Shown here: piece by piece, positions 16,019 to 25,150 of the stretch | How the letters are laid out: the number at the start of each line of letters is the position of its first letter | Numbering within the stretch: position 1 is the stretch's first letter | Assembly (NCBI GenBank): GCA_039989475.1 | Contig: JBDXHU010000009.1 | Coordinates: forward strand, 496,001-560,000 | Source: JBDXHU01 sp039989475 | Lineage (GTDB): Bacteria > Pseudomonadota > Gammaproteobacteria > Pseudomonadales > Halieaceae | Length of the DNA: 64,000 nucleotides | Direction: 5' to 3' | Made by a program: the position numbers and the translations under genes | The notes under the pieces: model-generated | Seen by the model: only the letters and a program-made list of their open reading frames with translations | What the model was told of the DNA's origin: nothing | The model's database searches: none

Positions 16019-17311
16019 ATGTCGACTTTTGACGATCTCGGATTATCCGAGACCCTGTTGCGGGCTATTGCCGAACAGAACTACACCATCCCTACACCGA
16101 TCCAGGTCCAGTCTATTCCACCGGTACTTGCCGGCCAGGACGTAATGGCTGCGGCCCAGACCGGCACCGGTAAAACCGCCGCCTTCACCTTGCCATTGTT
16201 ACAGCGACTGGGCTCCGGCCAGTCCGCCGGCGCACGCAAGATTCGCGCTCTGGTCATCACCCCGACCCGGGAGCTGGCAGCCCAGGTCCAGGACAGTGTG
16301 GCCACCTATGGCAAGCACACCGGTATCCGCTCCTGCGTTGTCTTCGGCGGTGTAAAGATCAACCCGCAGATCAGTCGCCTGCAGGGCGGCGTTGACGTGT
16401 TGGTCGCCACCCCCGGACGACTGCTGGACCTGTTCGGGCAAAAGGCTGTGTCCTTCGAAGCCCTGGAAGTGCTGGTACTCGATGAAGCGGACCGCATGCT
16501 GGACATGGGTTTCATCCATGACATCAAGCGCATCATCAAGGTGTTGCCGGAAAAGCGCCAGACACTGATGTTCTCGGCGACCTTCTCCGGCGAGATCAAG
16601 CAACTGGCTGCCAACTTTATGCATAAGCCGGTGCAGGTAACGGCAACACCGCCGAATGCTACCGCCGACACGGTCAGGCAGTGGGTCTATCCGGTCGACA
16701 AGAAGCGCAAGCCGGCCCTGCTCAGCCACCTGGTGCGCGATAACAGCTGGAACCAGGTGCTGGTATTTACCCGTACCAAGCACGGCGCCAACCGACTCAG
16801 CCAGCAGCTGGAGAAGGACGGTATTAGCGCCGTTGCGATCCACGGCAACAAGAGCCAGAACGCCCGCACCCGCGCCCTTGATGGATTCAAGCGCGGCAAG
16901 GTGCAAGCGCTGGTGGCTACTGATATCGCGGCCCGCGGCCTCGATATCGAGCAGCTGCCCCAGGTCGTGAATTTTGACCTGCCCAATGTCGCAGAAGACT
17001 ATGTGCACCGCATTGGACGCACCGGTCGCGCCGGTGCCTCCGGTCGCGCCTACTCCCTGGTCAGCGCCGATGAGGCCGATCAGTTATACGGCATCGAACG
17101 CCTGATCAAGAAGCCCCTGCCGCGTGAAGAGATAGAAGGCTTCGAGCCCCTGCACGCACTGCCGGAAGGCAAGCCGCCGAAGCCACAGCGTCGCAGCAAC
17201 CCTGGTGCCAGGCAGTCGCGCGGTGCCCGCCCCGGCGGTGATAACAAGCCCGGTGGCCAGCGCCGTCGGCGCCCGTCAAACGCAGCTCGCAGTGCCAACG
17301 GCAACCGCTGA
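16019..17311 (+). CDS. rhlE: DEAD-box ATP-dependent RNA helicase, RhlE type
   Basis: 430 residues. Q motif (NYTIPTPIQVQSIP), Walker A AAQTGTGKTAAF, PTRELAAQV, TPGRLLD, DEAD box VLVLDEADRMLDMGF, SAT motif (MFSATFS), ATDIAARGLDIEQLPQVVNFDLP and HRIGRTGRAG. The basic, low-complexity C-terminal tail (about residues 385-430, rich in R, G, P) is the usual RhlE RNA-binding extension. Acts in the cytoplasm on structured RNA (ribosome assembly, RNA turnover, cold adaptation). ATG 16019 follows AGAGAAAGCTG. Transcribed alone as far as can be seen; the 126-base leader has no other recognisable element. Confidence 0.95.
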   Translation: MSTFDDLGLSETLLRAIAEQNYTIPTPIQVQSIPPVLAGQDVMAAAQTGTGKTAAFTLPLLQRLGSGQSAGARKIRALVITPTRELAAQVQDSVATYGKHTGIRSCVVFGGVKINPQISRLQGGVDVLVATPGRLLDLFGQKAVSFEALEVLVLDEADRMLDMGFIHDIKRIIKVLPEKRQTLMFSATFSGEIKQLAANFMHKPVQVTATPPNATADTVRQWVYPVDKKRKPALLSHLVRDNSWNQVLVFTRTKHGANRLSQQLEKDGISAVAIHGNKSQNARTRALDGFKRGKVQALVATDIAARGLDIEQLPQVVNFDLPNVAEDYVHRIGRTGRAGASGRAYSLVSADEADQLYGIERLIKKPLPREEIEGFEPLHALPEGKPPKPQRRSNPGARQSRGARPGGDNKPGGQRRRRPSNAARSANGNR

Positions 17312-17330
17312 TAACATAAGTTGGCGCACC

Positions 17331-17442
17331 GCGGCTGGCAGCTGCAATTGCAGTCGCCGCTAGAGCTTTTCAATAAAGCTTGATTCATGACAGGTCCCGG
17401 CCAGCCGGGACAGCCTATGCTCTGGTCACAATCGTGACCAGA
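17331..17442. other. Three consecutive hairpins between rhlE and the DUF1329 gene
   Basis: (1) 17331-17360: GCGGC/GCCGC outer arms around the palindrome CTGCAATTGCAG, followed by TAGAGCTTTT, possibly a weak rhlE terminator. (2) 17394-17411: perfect GTCCCGG-CCAG-CCGGGAC. (3) 17421-17442: perfect 9-bp TCTGGTCAC-AATC-GTGACCAGA, ending ten bases before the DUF1329 ATG. The third could be a protein-binding operator or an RNA hairpin in the leader; the sequence does not decide. Confidence 0.5.
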
Positions 17443-17452
17443 AGGCAGTTCC

Positions 17453-18805
17453 ATGATCCGCCCATTCGTACTATCGCTATTACTTTGCACACCATTAGCG
17501 GGCAACGCCGCGGCCACCCCGGAACAGATCGCGAGCCTGGATGGACCCGTCTACACCGCGGTCGGTGCCGAACGAGCCGGCAATAGCGCGGGCACCATCC
17601 CGGCCTGGCAGGACGGACTGGCAAGCTGGCCCGAGGGCGACATCGCCCGGGATGGCCTCGGCGATCCCTTTGCTGGCGAAGAAGAGCTCTTTCGAATCAC
17701 CGCGAGCAATGTCGAGGAACATGCCGACAGCCTCTCTGAAGGCCAGGTCGCGCTGTTAAAACGCTACCCCGAGACCTACTACCTGCCGGTCTATCCCAGC
17801 CACCGTATCAGCAGCTATCCGCAGGCGGTGCTGGACAGGGTCAAAGCCTCGGCCCTGGAAGCTGACATGGTGCCCGGTGGTAATGGACTGGTGAACCTGA
17901 ATGGTAGCACCGTACCGTTTCCCTTCCCCGAGTCGGGGCTGGAAGCTGTGTGGAACCATATCACCCGCTATCGCGGTGGCAGCGTGCAGCGCACCTATAG
18001 CCAGATCCCGGTACAAGCCAACGGCGCATTTTCGCCGGTGATCTTCAGGGACAAGCTGGTATTTGCCAGCGCACTTCCGCCGGGCGCAGTCAGTGACAAT
18101 CGCCTGTTCCTGTACTTGCAGCAAATCATGGCGCCGGCCCGGCTGGAGGGGGACATCCTGCTGGTCCACGAAAATATTAACCAGATCCTGCAGCCACGCA
18201 ACGCCTGGCTCTACAACGCCGGCCAGCGTCGTGTGCGACGCGCGCCCAACGTCTCCTACGATGGACCGGGCCGGGCTTCGGATGCACTGCGCACCTCGGA
18301 CGACCTTGATGCCTACAACGGGGCGCCGGATCGCTATAACTGGAAACTACTGGGCAAGCAGGAAAAATACATCGGCATCAATGCCTACCGGCTCTACAGC
18401 AAGGATCTCGAGTATTCAGACATCATCCTGCCCGGGCACATCAACCCGGCCTATACCCGCTATGAACTGCATCGGGTGTGGGTGGTTGAAGCCACACTCA
18501 AGCCGGGTGAGCGCCACATCTACGGGCGTCGGGTGTTTTACCTGGACGAGGACACCTGGACCATAGCCCTGAAGGACCAGTACGACGGGCGCGGTGAACT
18601 CTGGCGGGTGGCCCAGGGGCACGGCATCTACCACTACGATGCCAGGGTGCCCTGGGGTAGTGAGGCGCAAAATGACCTGGTATCCGGTCGCTACCTGCTA
18701 ACCGGGCTGGACAATGAAGTACCCCGGCACGGTTACATCTGGGGGCTGGAGGCAAAGCCCAGCGACTTCACTCCCCAGGCCCTGCGCCGCGCCGGGCGCC
18801 GCTGA
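17453..18805 (+). CDS. DUF1329 outer-membrane/periplasmic protein
   Basis: 450 residues with a signal peptide (MIRPFVLSLLLCTPLAGNAAA). The mature protein shows the DUF1329 pattern: VGAERAGNSAGTIPAWQDG at the start, DPFAGEEELFRITASN, RTYSQIPVQANG, a long beta-rich region with NAWLYNAGQRRVRRAPN and YDGPGRASDALRTSDD, and a C-terminal VWVVEATLKPGERHIYGRR/YLDEDTW. The fold is related to lipoprotein-localisation (LolB-like) beta structures; members are often near genes for hydrophobic-compound breakdown or RND exporters, but function is unproven. The stop is only two bases from the convergent sulfatase stop. Confidence 0.88.
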   Translation: MIRPFVLSLLLCTPLAGNAAATPEQIASLDGPVYTAVGAERAGNSAGTIPAWQDGLASWPEGDIARDGLGDPFAGEEELFRITASNVEEHADSLSEGQVALLKRYPETYYLPVYPSHRISSYPQAVLDRVKASALEADMVPGGNGLVNLNGSTVPFPFPESGLEAVWNHITRYRGGSVQRTYSQIPVQANGAFSPVIFRDKLVFASALPPGAVSDNRLFLYLQQIMAPARLEGDILLVHENINQILQPRNAWLYNAGQRRVRRAPNVSYDGPGRASDALRTSDDLDAYNGAPDRYNWKLLGKQEKYIGINAYRLYSKDLEYSDIILPGHINPAYTRYELHRVWVVEATLKPGERHIYGRRVFYLDEDTWTIALKDQYDGRGELWRVAQGHGIYHYDARVPWGSEAQNDLVSGRYLLTGLDNEVPRHGYIWGLEAKPSDFTPQALRRAGRR

Positions 18806-18807
18806 TA

Positions 18808-20331
18808 CTAATCCAGGTCCTTGTACATCTCCGCGGTCAATTTATCGATCGACCAGGAATCCGGTGTCTGGCTGGGCGGGTATTCATTGAATGTTGCCAG
18901 GTATTGCTGGGTAACTGCCGAGCCCATGTAAAACTGCGCCGCCTTGTCGATCATCCAGTCCCAGTAGGTGTTGGAGTTTTGATCGGCGCGCTCGAAGGGG
19001 TCGCGGCGCAGGTTGAAGATCTTGGGTATCCGGAGCACCACGAAGGGCTCGGCCCAAAGCGCCATGGTTTTAGCGCGGTTTTCCGCGAACACTGTTTTCC
19101 AGTCTCCAACCCGAACACCTACTGGCATAGCTTCGTCATTCAGGTAGATAAACTCTTTACGTGGCCCTTTCCTGGCCTCGCCTGTCAGGTAGGGCACAAA
19201 GTTATAACCATCCAGGTGTAGCTTGGCGCGTTTGTTGCCAATGCGCGTGCCCTTCAGTAATCGCTGCTTGAGGTCGGTGTCGCCGGCCGCTGCAGCGATA
19301 GTCGGCATCCAGTCCAGGTGTGACATGATTTCGTTGGAGACGGTGCCGGCGGGGATTTTACCCGGCCAGCGCACCATCATCGGCACCCGGTAAGCGCCCT
19401 CCCAGTTGGAGTTTTTCTCGCTGCGGAACGGCGTGATACCCGCATCCGGCCAGGTGTTGTAGTGCACGCCGTTATCGGTGGAGTAGAACACCAGGGTGTT
19501 GCCAGCAATACCGAGCTCATCGAGCTGGTCCAGCAACTGCCCTACCAGTTCATCGTGGGCAACCATTACATCGTTGTAAAAACCCTGGCCGGACTTGCCG
19601 ACATGTTTTTCGGCGCGGTGGGTGCGGAAGTGCATTCCGGTGGTATTGACCCAGGAGAAGAAAGGCTTGCCCGCTTTCACCTGGCGGTCGACAAAGTTAC
19701 GCGCCGCAGCCACGAATTCCTCGTCTGCGGTTTCCATGCGCTTGCGAGTCAGTGGCCCGGTATCGTTGATCCGCCCATCGGCAAATGAGTGGATCACGCC
19801 GCGGGGTCCAAACCGCTTCTGGAACCAGGGTGCCTTGGGGTAATCCTCATCTTCCGGCTCTTCCTCGGCATTGAGGTGATAGAGGTTACCCAGAAACTCA
19901 TCAAAACCGTGATTGGTGGGCAGGAACTCATCCTTGTCACCGAGGTGGTTTTTGCCGAACTGACCGGTGGCATAGCCCTTGGCCTTCATCACTTCGGCGA
20001 TAGTGATATCGCGGTCCCGCAGGCCCAGGTCGGCGCCTGGTATACCCACCTTGGAAAGCCCTGTGCGCAAGGGGGTCTGGCCGGTGATGAAGCTGGAGCG
20101 GCCGGCGGTGCAGCTCTGGTCGCCGTAGTAATCGGTGAAGCGCATGCCCTCTTTGGCAATACGATCAATATTGGGCGTGTGGTACCCCATGATGCCGTCA
20201 CTGTAGGCACTGATGTTGGTGATACCAATATCATCACCCCAGATAACCAGAATATTGGGCTGCTCAGCGGCGGTGCCCGCCAGGCTTATCAGCAGCAGTG
20301 GCAAGGCCACCAGATTACGCAAAAGAACCAT
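18808..20331 (-). CDS. Periplasmic type I sulfatase (arylsulfatase family)
   Basis: 507 residues with a signal peptide (MVLLRNLVALPLLLISLAGTAA). N-terminal metal motif NILVIWGDDIG, and the type I sulfatase signature SCTAGRSSFITGQ, where Cys74 would be converted to formylglycine by a maturation enzyme. Also GYATGQFGKNHLG, VFYSTDNGVHYNTWPD (metal Asp-Asn) and RVPMMVRWPGKI. It would hydrolyse sulfate esters; the closest-looking subgroup is the arylsulfatase-type exported enzymes of heterotrophs. A strong GAGGAG precedes ATG 20331. No maturase gene is in the window, so maturation would have to come from elsewhere in the genome. Confidence 0.93.
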   Translation of the reverse strand: MVLLRNLVALPLLLISLAGTAAEQPNILVIWGDDIGITNISAYSDGIMGYHTPNIDRIAKEGMRFTDYYGDQSCTAGRSSFITGQTPLRTGLSKVGIPGADLGLRDRDITIAEVMKAKGYATGQFGKNHLGDKDEFLPTNHGFDEFLGNLYHLNAEEEPEDEDYPKAPWFQKRFGPRGVIHSFADGRINDTGPLTRKRMETADEEFVAAARNFVDRQVKAGKPFFSWVNTTGMHFRTHRAEKHVGKSGQGFYNDVMVAHDELVGQLLDQLDELGIAGNTLVFYSTDNGVHYNTWPDAGITPFRSEKNSNWEGAYRVPMMVRWPGKIPAGTVSNEIMSHLDWMPTIAAAAGDTDLKQRLLKGTRIGNKRAKLHLDGYNFVPYLTGEARKGPRKEFIYLNDEAMPVGVRVGDWKTVFAENRAKTMALWAEPFVVLRIPKIFNLRRDPFERADQNSNTYWDWMIDKAAQFYMGSAVTQQYLATFNEYPPSQTPDSWSIDKLTAEMYKDLD

Positions 20332-20621
20332 TATCTACTCCTCGTGTTTATGGCTTGGAAAGTATAGCCGCTGCTGGGGATATGCCACGGATTTCTGGCG
20401 AGTTTCACAAAACTTTTCCGCCCCTGACATCAAGCCGTAACAATCTGGCGATAAGCTGATTGCGAACTCTGGCACAAATGCTGCAAATAAATCCTCAGGA
20501 AGCGCCCAGAGGTATTGATTTGTGCTGTAAAACCCCTAAAATCGCCGCCTCTCGCAACATCCTGGTGCACAAATGCTCGCATTTGGTGCGCCAATACTGA
20601 AATACCAGGAGGAAAAGTACA
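20332..20621. other. 290-base non-coding stretch with repeated GCACAAATGC motif and a hairpin
   Basis: No open frame or RNA gene that I recognise. The motif GCACAAATGC occurs at 20472-20481 and 20567-20576, and an inverted partial copy (GATTTGTGC) at 20517-20525. At 20563-20593 the arms TGGTGCACAAATGC and GCATTTGGTGCGCCA can pair as a hairpin with one bulge. This lies just upstream of the GTG-started small gene at 20622, so it may be its leader or operator. Confidence 0.45.
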
Positions 20622-20906
20622 GTGCAGAAGCAGGAACAGTCCGCTATACGCAGCCGAGCAGGCCGCGCCATCAATGACCTGGTCGTCGCCGAGCTATTCC
20701 TGGTGCAAGCGACGATAGAGAGCGCCTCGGTGCTGGGTGAAGGCATCAGTGGTCTGCGCCAACACCTGGCCAGCGACGACTCGGCCGAAGCCCCCGAGGA
20801 AGAATTCAGCGCCTTCCTCAAGCGCACCCGGGAAGAATTGATGGAGCCCTACTCCACCCGCTTCAAGTTCTTCCGCGACCTGGTGCGTGAGCAGAACGCC
20901 GCCTGA
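20622..20906 (+). CDS. Small protein of unknown function (94 residues)
   Basis: GTG start at 20622 preceded by AGGAGGAAAAG, with an intrinsic terminator 38 bases after the stop. The ribosome site and terminator support it being real. The protein is soluble and mostly helical: a basic start (MQKQEQSAIRSRAGRAIND), a hydrophobic helix LVVAELFLVQATIESASV, an acidic linker (SDDSAEAPEEEF) and a charged tail. I do not recognise a family, and there are no catalytic motifs. It is followed by the convergent DUF1244 gene. Confidence 0.75.
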   Translation: MQKQEQSAIRSRAGRAINDLVVAELFLVQATIESASVLGEGISGLRQHLASDDSAEAPEEEFSAFLKRTREELMEPYSTRFKFFRDLVREQNAA

Positions 20907-20943
20907 TACAACGAATTCCGAAGTATGAGTCAAGGACTTTGCC

Positions 20944-20972
20944 GGGGCGCCTGAACAAGCGCCCCTTTTTTT
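20944..20972 (+). terminator. Rho-independent terminator after the 94-residue protein
   Basis: Perfect 7-bp GGGGCGC/GCGCCCC stem (20944-20950 and 20959-20965), eight-base loop, then seven T. Confidence 0.9.
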
Positions 20973-20982
20973 GGTCCGCTTT

Positions 20983-21276
20983 TTATTTCCCCTGGGCGGC
21001 AAAGGCAGCCATTTGCTCCGGGGTAGCCTCGGTCTGGTGCTTCTCCTTCCACTCGCTGTAGGGCATACCGTAGACCAGCTCTCGGGCCTGCTCCATGTCC
21101 ACCGCCTGCCCGGCTTCCTCGGCGGCCGCCACATACCATTTTGACAGGCAGTTACGGCAGAAACCCGCCAGGTTCATCAATTCAATATTCTGCACATCTT
21201 TCCGGCTATCGAGATGGGCCAGCATACGGCGGAAGACAGCGGCTTCCACTGCGCTATTGGGTTCGAGTTGGGACAT
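20983..21276 (-). CDS. DUF1244-family protein
   Basis: 97 residues. It matches the DUF1244 family closely: FRRMLAHLDSRKDVQNIELMNLAGFCRNCLSKWYVAAAEE, with two cysteines (FCRNC) in the conserved core, then GMPYSEWKEKHQ. This is the usual length. Family members are small cytoplasmic proteins common in proteobacteria; function unknown, and the CRNC pair suggests metal or redox chemistry. GGAG precedes ATG 21276. It is divergent from the UspE-like gene (123 bases) and convergent with the small protein at 20622. Confidence 0.9.
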   Translation of the reverse strand: MSQLEPNSAVEAAVFRRMLAHLDSRKDVQNIELMNLAGFCRNCLSKWYVAAAEEAGQAVDMEQARELVYGMPYSEWKEKHQTEATPEQMAAFAAQGK

Positions 21277-21399
21277 GCTTCAGCTCCGGTAAGGGATTGT
21301 AGTTACTGAAACGGATTATCCTTGATTCGTGTCATTTTCTCACGCTGCAAGTCGGTGCAGACTGTAAACCTGTTTTTTGAAGCCCACTGGAGTGCTTCC

Positions 21400-22197
21400 A
21401 TGACGCTCAACAAGATCATGGTCATTCTCGATCCAACCCAAGAACAACAACCAGCCTACGACCGCGCCCTGGAGTCGGCGCACATGACCGGCGCCCGCCT
21501 GCATATCTATGCCTGCCTCGGCAACGGTCAGCAGGAAGAAGCATCCCCGGCCAACACCAAGCGACTACAGACCCTGCTGGAGCAATCCATAGACCACGCG
21601 AATTCCCAGGGTGTGGAAACCACCGGCGAGCTGGAATGGGCTGACGACTGGCGGCGCCAGGCGGTAAGCGCTGCGGCCCGCTGCAGCGCCTCGATGATTT
21701 TCAAGACCTACGTACCCCACGACGAGGTACAGCGGCAAATTCGAACCACTTACGACTGGACGCTGTTACGTTTGGCCCCTTGCCCGGTTCTGTTGGTCAA
21801 GAACAACCGTGACTGGAAGCACCGCCGGGTGCTGGCGGCTGTATACAGCGACGCCGTGGACGAAGCCCATCAAAAGCTGAATAACCAGATCGTTAGTTTC
21901 GCCCAGCGCTTTTCCGACGCCTATGGCTCCGAGGCGCATATTGTCTCCGCCTACCAGGACCGCAACCAAATACCCGCTGCTTCCGACCTGGCTGCAACCT
22001 GCGGCGTGGCTGAAGCCTTTGTGCACGTCGGCGAGGGCAAGCCGGCTGATGTCATTCGCGATACCGCAGACCAACTTGATGCTGACCTTATCCTGATTGG
22101 CACGGTAGGTCGTTCGGGCATCAAGGGCACTGTTGTCGGCAATACCTCAGAGCGCTTGCTGGATCGCACCCGTTCAGATGTCCTGGTACTGAACTGA
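21400..22197 (+). CDS. Tandem universal stress protein, UspE-like
   Basis: 265 residues from ATG 21400 (the frame is open from 21322, but the upstream residues are not Usp-like). Two Usp domains: residues 1-140 begin LNKIMVILDPTQEQQPAYDRAL, and the second begins HRRVLAAVYSDAV and ends GTVGRSGIKGTVVGNTSERLLDRTRSDVLVL, the UspE-type version of the G-x2-G-x9-G nucleotide loop. UspE-like proteins are cytoplasmic stress proteins tied to motility, adhesion and survival. Single gene, 79 bases before the quinoprotein start. Confidence 0.9.
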   Translation: MTLNKIMVILDPTQEQQPAYDRALESAHMTGARLHIYACLGNGQQEEASPANTKRLQTLLEQSIDHANSQGVETTGELEWADDWRRQAVSAAARCSASMIFKTYVPHDEVQRQIRTTYDWTLLRLAPCPVLLVKNNRDWKHRRVLAAVYSDAVDEAHQKLNNQIVSFAQRFSDAYGSEAHIVSAYQDRNQIPAASDLAATCGVAEAFVHVGEGKPADVIRDTADQLDADLILIGTVGRSGIKGTVVGNTSERLLDRTRSDVLVLN

Positions 22198-22276
22198 CCC
22201 AAGCTTTGCGCCGCCACAGCTGCGCGTGGACAAGAATCAAGTATAGTTGTCGACAATTCCCCGCCGGAGATCACCC

Positions 22277-24214
22277 ATGTTGAAGTTGTTAAGCCTGGCA
22301 AGCCTGTTGTGCGCCGTGGCGGGGACTACACAGGCCCAGGACTGGGGTCATTATGGTGGCGGCCAACATGGTCGACAGTATTCCGGCGCCCGCCAGATAC
22401 AGGCAAGCAATGTCGGGCAGTTGCAGGAAGCCTGGCGCTTTCGCACCGGTGAGCTGGGCCAGGGTTCGCAGGATTCTTTTGCCTTCCAGGCCAATCCGAT
22501 TCTCGCCCAGGGCAAGCTCTATCTCACCACTGGCAGTGCCATCGTGTTTGCGCTGGATCCGACAACGGGCGAACAGATCTGGCGTTTTGATGCCAATATC
22601 GATCGCGGGGTCCACCATGCTGAAATTGCCAATCGCGGCGTCAGCTCCTGGATCGACCCCACGGCAGCTGCCACAGCCACCTGCCACCACCGCATTTTCG
22701 TCGGCACCCTGGATGCCCGACTGCTCGCCCTGGATGGTGCCACTGGCAAACCCTGCCAGAATTTTGGCGAGGCAGGCCAGGTCTATCTCGATCGCGATGT
22801 GCGCGCTGCCGAGTTGGAGTGGATCAACTACACGGTAACCTCACCGCCGGTGATTATTGGCGATACGCTGGTTGTTGGTTCCGCTATTGGCGATAACCGT
22901 GCGGTGGAATCCGAACTGGGCATTGTGCGCGGTCTCGACACCCGCACCGGCGCCGAACGCTGGCGCTGGGACCCGATTCCACGCAGCGCCTCAGACCCGG
23001 CCTACGCCGGCTGGGACAGCGCCCAGGCTGCAAAAAACGGTTCCGCCAATGCCTGGGCGCCGCTGGCTGGCGACCCGGAACTGGGACTGGTTTACGTGCC
23101 CACCGGCTCCGCCAGTCCGGACTTTTACGGTGGCGAACGGCTTGGCGATAACCGCTATGCGAATTCGCTGGTCGCCCTGCGTGCCAGCGATGGCAGCGTC
23201 GCCTGGCATCAGCAACTGGTGCATCACGATGTCTGGGATTACGACCTGCCGGCACAACCGACCCTGGTCGAGCTGCGCCACGAGGGCAAGTTGCTACCAG
23301 CGGTTCTACAGGCCACCAAGATGGGGCTTATTTTTTCCTTCAATCGCGTCACCGGTGAGCCCATCTTCGCAGTCGAAGAACGCCCGGTACCACAGGGTGG
23401 CGTGGCCGGAGAGCAGCTCTCGCCAACGCAGCCCTTCCCGGTGGCACCGCCGCCGGTAGTGCGGCACGCAGCGCTCACAGCAGATGATGCCTGGGGCATG
23501 GCGCTGTTTGATGAGTGGCTGTGCGGCAAGCGCTTTGCGGAAATGCGCTCAGAGGGCATCTATACTCCGCCCAGCCTTGAAGGCACCATGCAGTTACCTG
23601 GTTACGCAGGCGGCACCAATTGGGGTGGCCTCGCATTCGACCCCGCCAGTCACACCGCTGTCGTTCGCGCCTCGGACCTGCCCATGGAGGTGGCCCTTGT
23701 TCCCCGGGACAAGCTGTCCGCCGTGCATGGATCCGGTGAGCACGGCGAGCAGGAGTTCGCGCGACAGCAGGGCACACCCTATGCCATGCGTCGCGGGCCA
23801 ATTCTCTCAGTACTGGGGGTTCCCTGTACCGCGCCACCCTGGGGCACACTGACGGCACTGGATATGCAGCAGGGTACGATCAAGTGGCAAGTGCCCCTGG
23901 GCACTATTGAAGACCTGGCGCCGGCAGCAGTACCCAACTTCAACTTTGGCACACCCGGCATGGGCGGCCCCATCATTACTGCCGGCGGCCTGGTATTCAT
24001 TGCCGCGGCCATGGACGACTATCTCAGGGCCTTCGAACTGGCCACGGGTAAGCAGCTGTGGCAACAACGCCTGCCGGCCGGTGGCCAGGCCACACCGATG
24101 ACCTATATCGACCCGCAAAGCGGTCGCCAGTTTTTGGTCATCGCCGCTGGTGGGCACCCGCGTCTCGGCACCAGGACAGGAGATTACGTGATTGCCTATG
24201 CCCTCCCGGAATAG
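22277..24214 (+). CDS. PQQ-dependent quinoprotein dehydrogenase (soluble glucose/alcohol dehydrogenase type)
   Basis: 645 residues from ATG 22277; a signal peptide (MLKLLSLASLLCAVAGTTQA) is followed by DWGHYGGGQHGRQYSGARQI, the usual start of these eight-bladed propellers. Repeated blade motifs include ALDPTTGEQIWRFDA, ALDGATGKPC, GLDTRTGAERWRWD, ALDMQQGTIKWQVPLG and AFELATGKQLWQQRLP. HHDVWDYDLPAQPTLV and NWGGLAFDP are typical of the mGDH-like/quinate-type group, here without the membrane domain. It would oxidise a sugar or alcohol in the periplasm and pass electrons to the respiratory chain. No PQQ synthesis genes are in the window, so the cofactor source is unknown. Single-gene unit. Confidence 0.9.
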   Translation: MLKLLSLASLLCAVAGTTQAQDWGHYGGGQHGRQYSGARQIQASNVGQLQEAWRFRTGELGQGSQDSFAFQANPILAQGKLYLTTGSAIVFALDPTTGEQIWRFDANIDRGVHHAEIANRGVSSWIDPTAAATATCHHRIFVGTLDARLLALDGATGKPCQNFGEAGQVYLDRDVRAAELEWINYTVTSPPVIIGDTLVVGSAIGDNRAVESELGIVRGLDTRTGAERWRWDPIPRSASDPAYAGWDSAQAAKNGSANAWAPLAGDPELGLVYVPTGSASPDFYGGERLGDNRYANSLVALRASDGSVAWHQQLVHHDVWDYDLPAQPTLVELRHEGKLLPAVLQATKMGLIFSFNRVTGEPIFAVEERPVPQGGVAGEQLSPTQPFPVAPPPVVRHAALTADDAWGMALFDEWLCGKRFAEMRSEGIYTPPSLEGTMQLPGYAGGTNWGGLAFDPASHTAVVRASDLPMEVALVPRDKLSAVHGSGEHGEQEFARQQGTPYAMRRGPILSVLGVPCTAPPWGTLTALDMQQGTIKWQVPLGTIEDLAPAAVPNFNFGTPGMGGPIITAGGLVFIAAAMDDYLRAFELATGKQLWQQRLPAGGQATPMTYIDPQSGRQFLVIAAGGHPRLGTRTGDYVIAYALPE

Positions 24215-24289
24215 AAAGCAGGGAGTGCGGGGTAGCCATCGGGTGAGAAGCAACTATAGTAAGCAACACGCTTTTACTGGATATCCTCT

Positions 24290-25009
24290 ATGTTAAAACT
24301 GGTCACCTTGCCGCCGGCCTTCGGTATGCGCAATATCAGTCCCTTCTGCCTGAAAGTCGAGATGTTACTCAGCGCCCTGGAGTTACCATTTACCATCACC
24401 GAGCTGAATGACCCGCGGCGGGCACCCAAGGGCAAACTGCCCTACCTGCACGACGGCGAGCTTTGTATTGCCGACTCGGAACTGATCACCGAATACCTGG
24501 ACCAGAAAACCGGGGGCCAGGTCTACGCCGGTTTAAGCCCGCAGCAGATAGCCCAGGGGGTCGCCCTGCAGCGCCTGGCGGAAGATCACCTGTACTGGAT
24601 TATGGTCGCCAGCCGCTGGCTGGATGACGATTGGTGGCCGAACGTGGTCAGCGGTTTTTTTGGCTTCGTGCCCGCCCTGATCCGACCCATTCCGACCTGG
24701 CTGGCGCGTCGCCAGGTGCGCCAGACCTACCACCTGCATGGGCTGGGTCGCCACAGCCTGGAGGATCAGCGAGGCTTCGCCGAGCGCGATCTGCTGGCGC
24801 TGGAAAACAGCGTACCCGCGGAGGGCTTCCTGTTCGGCGACAAGCCATGCATCTTCGACTTTGTCATTGCCGCCATGATGGCTGGACTGGCGGACAACCA
24901 ACCCGCCACCTGGGTCACCGAAATGGCGCTGCCGCGCCGCAAGTTGCTGGAATACACCGAGCGGGTGCAACAGCAGGTGGGTGTATACGGTCGCTTTCTG
25001 GAGGACTGA
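24290..25009 (+). CDS. Glutathione S-transferase family protein
   Basis: 239 residues. N-terminal thioredoxin-like domain (ISPFCLKVEMLLSALELPF, then APKGKLPYLHDG with the cis-Pro and IADSELITEYLD for glutathione gamma-Glu contact), followed by an all-helical domain with DKPCIFDFVIAAMMAGL. The RNISPFCLKVE start and long C-domain resemble the metaxin/failed-axon-connection-like bacterial branch rather than classical detoxification GSTs. Cytoplasmic; the substrate is unknown. It starts 75 bases after the quinoprotein stop and could be cotranscribed. Confidence 0.87.
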   Translation: MLKLVTLPPAFGMRNISPFCLKVEMLLSALELPFTITELNDPRRAPKGKLPYLHDGELCIADSELITEYLDQKTGGQVYAGLSPQQIAQGVALQRLAEDHLYWIMVASRWLDDDWWPNVVSGFFGFVPALIRPIPTWLARRQVRQTYHLHGLGRHSLEDQRGFAERDLLALENSVPAEGFLFGDKPCIFDFVIAAMMAGLADNQPATWVTEMALPRRKLLEYTERVQQQVGVYGRFLED

Positions 25010-25150
25010 CGCAAACCCCGCCCGGTTCAAGCTATCCGACCAGGGACCGGGATTTCCCGGCCTGTGACAGCTAAGCACCTGAAATCTGACTGCTTTTGTT
25101 ATTATCTGGCGCGCTGAAGCCGGGTACGCTGGACTCTGTTCATGCAACCG

